From positions 1 through 17,417 of the forward strand of contig USFU01000019.1 in assembly GCA_900554135.1 (NCBI GenBank): DNA of 17,417 nucleotides. Direction: 5' to 3'. The position numbers and the translations under genes are program-made. The notes beneath the pieces were generated by a model. That model saw nothing but the letters and a program-made list of their open reading frames with translations, ran no database searches and was not told the DNA's origin. This DNA is from an uncultured Collinsella sp. GTDB taxonomy: Bacteria > Actinomycetota > Coriobacteriia > Coriobacteriales > Coriobacteriaceae. This document shows positions 15,085 through 17,417 of the stretch, piece by piece (positions within the stretch are counted from its first letter, which is position 1; each line of letters opens with the position of its first letter).

Positions 15085-16983
15085 CTAATTCTTATCGGAG
15101 GCTTCGGCCTCGGCTGACTGTTCGGCGGTTTTCTCGGAATCTGACTCGGAGGTGGATTTCTGATCGGTGTTGTCGCGAATCGTTTGCGCGTCAATCACCT
15201 GACGGGTCTGCTCCTCGTCAATCTGATGGCGGTACTTGGAAATGGTGTCCTGCGCATCGTCGACATTCGTTTGCGGAATGCCTGCCTTCAGGCGATTTTG
15301 CGTGTCTTCGGGCAGGTCGGACAGCTTGATGCTGGTTTCGCTCTCGAGCCAGTGGAGTTCGACCCCGAGCGTCTTGCCGGGCAGGCCGCGCCAGACGGCG
15401 ACATTGCCGTGGTAGGTTCCCAAGTAATAGGAGCCGGTGACGCCCGTGTATGCCCAGATGCCTGCTACCAGCACAAAGACAAGGGCCAAGATGGCGGCGA
15501 TGGTGACATTGCGGCGTCGGAGGCGTTTTGCCTCGCGCATGACGCCGTCGTCGACCAGGTCGACGACCACTACGGTCACATTGTCGTGGCCGCCGGCGGC
15601 GAGCGCCGCGTCCACCAAGTTGTCGACACAGATCTGTGCGGTCGAGGACTGCGTAGCGATGTTCTCGATATCGCTATCGGGAATCATGCTCGAAAGACCG
15701 TCGGAGCACAGAATCAGGCGGTCGCCTTCCTCGATGTGCAGGGTAAAGTGGTCGGCATACATGGCGGGATCCGAGCCCAGCGCGCGGGTGATGACCGAGC
15801 GGTTGGGGTGGACGCGGGCCTCGTCGGCCGTAATCTCGCCGGCATCCACGAGCTCCTCCACGTAGGAGTGGTCGCGGGTCACACGGATGAGCGTGCCCTC
15901 GTGGAGCAGGTAGGCGCGCGAGTCGCCCACGTGGGCGATGGCGAGCGTGTCGTTTTCGATGTAGGCACAGGTGGCCGTGCATCCCATGCCGGGTTTGCCC
16001 AGGCCGTTGAGGGCGGCTTCGATCACGGCGGCGTTGGCGGCCTCGACGGCTGCGGCCAGGCGCGCGGCGTCGACGGACTGCGGCGCCGTCTTGGCGATGG
16101 TCTCGACGGCGATGGAGGATGCCACCTCGCCGGCGGCGTGTCCTCCCATGCCGTCGCACACGCAAAAGAGCGGCGACTGCACCAGATAGGAGTCCTCATT
16201 GTGCGGGCGTACACATCCGACGTCGGAGCGGGCGCCCCACATAAGCTGCGTGGTGGTGCCGGCGTCGTAGGTCGAGTCGGTTTCGATGCGCTCGTCGGTC
16301 AGCGGCTCAAAGCTCATGGTCGAGCCGGGATCTTTGAGCTTTGCCTCCACGGCGGCGACATCGATCTCGGCGGTGTCGCCGGGGGAGACGGTGTCGGCAT
16401 CGTTGCCCGACTCGGCGTCGGAGATGTCCGGAAGGTTGAGATCTTCGGTTACGCGGTCGGCGGGATCGCCGTCCTGCTGCGGCTCGACAGCCGTCGGCTC
16501 GGGCGTCGAAAAGTGCGACGGCGCGGGCATGCTCTGGGGTTGAGCGGAGGGCTCGGGAGCTGCGGCGGGCGCGGCAACGGGCTGCTCGACTTCGGCAGGC
16601 GTTGCGGATGCGGGTACCGCCTCGCTTGTCGGGGCGACGGGGAATACCGGCGCGGCAGGCTCGGGGGCTGCAAACACGGCAGCGCTCTCGTTAATCGCCT
16701 CGGCGACGGGCTCGGCAAAGTGAGCCGGTGCGGGCGTTGTCTCCGGTTCCGCGGGCTGCTCGGCAGCGTGCGCGCCGATGGGGGCATCGAGCCGCTCGGT
16801 GTCGGCGTCCTCGTCATCGGCGAGTGCCGGATATTCTTGAGTTACATGCGAAAGAGGCAGGGAGAACACGGTGTCCTCGGGCTCCACGGTCGCAGGGCGC
16901 GCCGGAGCGGCATGAGCCGGCGCGGCTGCGGGGGCAGTCGGCGTCTCGGGCATGGCTGCGGACTTGTTCTCCTCGTCGATCAT
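15085..16983 (-). CDS. pstP: PP2C-family Ser/Thr protein phosphatase with long disordered N-terminus and membrane anchor
   Basis: This is a metal-dependent phosphatase predicted to reverse phosphorylation by the PASTA kinase. In the 632-residue protein, residues 1-245 are rich in Ala, Pro and Glu and look disordered. The PP2C domain (about 247-477) has RPHNEDS (259-265), CDGMGGHAAGE (276-286), GDSRAYL (353-359), SDGLSSM (427-433) and GGHDNVTVVVV (464-474), which include the metal-binding Asp residues. A basic patch (RRR, 489-491) precedes a membrane segment (about 493-513), and about 120 residues then face outside, ending in a Ser/Glu-rich tail. The PP2C-TM-exterior order matches M. tuberculosis PstP; the N-terminal extension does not. 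The start overlaps the FHA stop by four bases (ATGA). An internal ATG just before the catalytic domain lacks a ribosome binding site. Confidence 0.93.
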   Translation of the reverse strand: MIDEENKSAAMPETPTAPAAAPAHAAPARPATVEPEDTVFSLPLSHVTQEYPALADDEDADTERLDAPIGAHAAEQPAEPETTPAPAHFAEPVAEAINESAAVFAAPEPAAPVFPVAPTSEAVPASATPAEVEQPVAAPAAAPEPSAQPQSMPAPSHFSTPEPTAVEPQQDGDPADRVTEDLNLPDISDAESGNDADTVSPGDTAEIDVAAVEAKLKDPGSTMSFEPLTDERIETDSTYDAGTTTQLMWGARSDVGCVRPHNEDSYLVQSPLFCVCDGMGGHAAGEVASSIAVETIAKTAPQSVDAARLAAAVEAANAAVIEAALNGLGKPGMGCTATCAYIENDTLAIAHVGDSRAYLLHEGTLIRVTRDHSYVEELVDAGEITADEARVHPNRSVITRALGSDPAMYADHFTLHIEEGDRLILCSDGLSSMIPDSDIENIATQSSTAQICVDNLVDAALAAGGHDNVTVVVVDLVDDGVMREAKRLRRRNVTIAAILALVFVLVAGIWAYTGVTGSYYLGTYHGNVAVWRGLPGKTLGVELHWLESETSIKLSDLPEDTQNRLKAGIPQTNVDDAQDTISKYRHQIDEEQTRQVIDAQTIRDNTDQKSTSESDSEKTAEQSAEAEASDKN

Positions 16984-17396
16984 CGACGGTTCACCTTCAT
17001 GACCACGTCGCCAATCTGGACCTCGTCACCCTCGCGCAGCGTTGCGGGCTCCACCAGCTGACGGCCGTTAACGAGCGTGCCGTTCAGCGAGTTGAGGTCT
17101 TCGATAATGAGTGCCGGGCCCTGCAGCGAAAAGCGTGCGTGCGAGGCCGAGACAAACGGTTCGTTGATGCAGATGTCCGAGGACGGCGAGCGGCCTACGA
17201 TGACGGGGCCGAGCATGTCTACATGGATGCCACGGATGCCGCGCGGACCCTTGTCCACATCGATCGTCCAGATAGCGGAGTCACGGCGCTGGCCGCGTAC
17301 GAGTCCCACGCCGGTTTTCATGACGGCGAACAGGAAGATGTAGAGCAGGGCGACCAGGACGATGCGGCCTGCAAAAAGGACGATATCGATGTTCAT
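16980..17396 (-). CDS. fhaB: Membrane-anchored FHA-domain protein (FhaB/FipA type)
   Basis: FHA domains bind phosphothreonine peptides, so this small protein probably docks onto partners phosphorylated by the PASTA kinase; in mycobacteria FhaB (FipA) lies in the same cluster and is tied to cell division. The 138-residue protein has an N-terminal membrane segment (about 5-27) and a C-terminal FHA domain (about 45-136) with VGRS (67-70), SASHARF (83-89), NSLNGT (102-107) and Asn110, the residues that form the phosphothreonine pocket. The ATG is preceded by AGGGG about ten bases upstream. Its stop overlaps the start of the phosphatase gene, which implies coupled translation. The gene before it lies outside the window; by synteny a second FHA protein would be expected. 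Confidence 0.9.
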   Translation of the reverse strand: MNIDIVLFAGRIVLVALLYIFLFAVMKTGVGLVRGQRRDSAIWTIDVDKGPRGIRGIHVDMLGPVIVGRSPSSDICINEPFVSASHARFSLQGPALIIEDLNSLNGTLVNGRQLVEPATLREGDEVQIGDVVMKVNRR

Positions 17397-17417
17397 AAGC
17401 GACTATCCCCTAAATTC

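Noticed and set aside
15069..15194. 42-codon upstream extension of the RodA-PBP frame
   Set aside because: It overlaps the phosphatase C-terminus, and the ribosome binding site supports the start at 15068.
15184..17061. 625-codon open frame on the + strand across the phosphatase and FHA genes
   Set aside because: The Gly/Arg/Val-rich translation has no domain and is the mirror of the Ala/Pro/Asp-rich coding strand, which has clear PP2C and FHA motifs.
1..17417. CRISPR array or phage genes
   Set aside because: No regularly spaced direct repeats and no integrase, capsid or terminase motifs were seen; the only mobile element is the IS.

Overview
The window is GC-rich, gene-dense bacterial DNA. 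It pairs the smc-ftsY-ffh group with an actinobacterial-type FHA / PP2C / RodA-PBP / PASTA-kinase cluster, and its protein style suggests an actinobacterium of the class Coriobacteriia, most likely a gut genus such as Collinsella. That placement is an inference from gene content and was not tested by a search.

Left part (1-5769, + strand): smc, cut by the window edge, then ftsY, which overlaps smc by one base, then ffh, ten bases further on. This reads as one operon joining chromosome organisation (SMC) with co-translational membrane targeting (SRP GTPase and its receptor). It ends at a strong hairpin (5836-5872) that can also stop the convergent gene on the other side.

Middle part (5911-9990): a membrane-anchored L,D-transpeptidase on the - strand and, diverging from it, a TrmH/SpoU-family RNA 2'-O-methyltransferase on the + strand. 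The 117-base gap between them holds three small palindromes. The methyltransferase is followed by a 14-bp inverted repeat and then a complete IS3-family (IS150-like) insertion sequence at 8402-9854. The IS shows two RNA-level controls by inspection: a hairpin that buries the orfA ribosome binding site and uses the left terminal repeat, and an A-AAG slip site followed by a 9+4 bp stem-loop for -1 frameshifting between orfA and orfB. Right of the IS lies a non-coding stretch with two facing tRNA T-arm-like motifs, a CACCA and two hairpins.

Right part (10116-17396, - strand, read from right to left): a small membrane FHA protein, a PP2C phosphatase with a long disordered N-terminus, a single-polypeptide fusion of a RodA/FtsW glycosyltransferase with a class B penicillin-binding protein, and a PASTA-domain Ser/Thr kinase. 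Together these form a cell-wall growth control module: the kinase can sense peptidoglycan fragments, the phosphatase reverses its action, the FHA protein reads phosphothreonine, and the fused synthase polymerises and crosslinks the wall. Relative to the usual actinobacterial cluster there is no separate pknA, and rodA and pbpA are one gene.

No CRISPR array, rRNA or complete tRNA gene was seen. The points most worth a second look are the RodA-PBP fusion, the two RNA switches of the IS, the mirrored tRNA-like remnant beside it, and the long N-terminal tail of the phosphatase.
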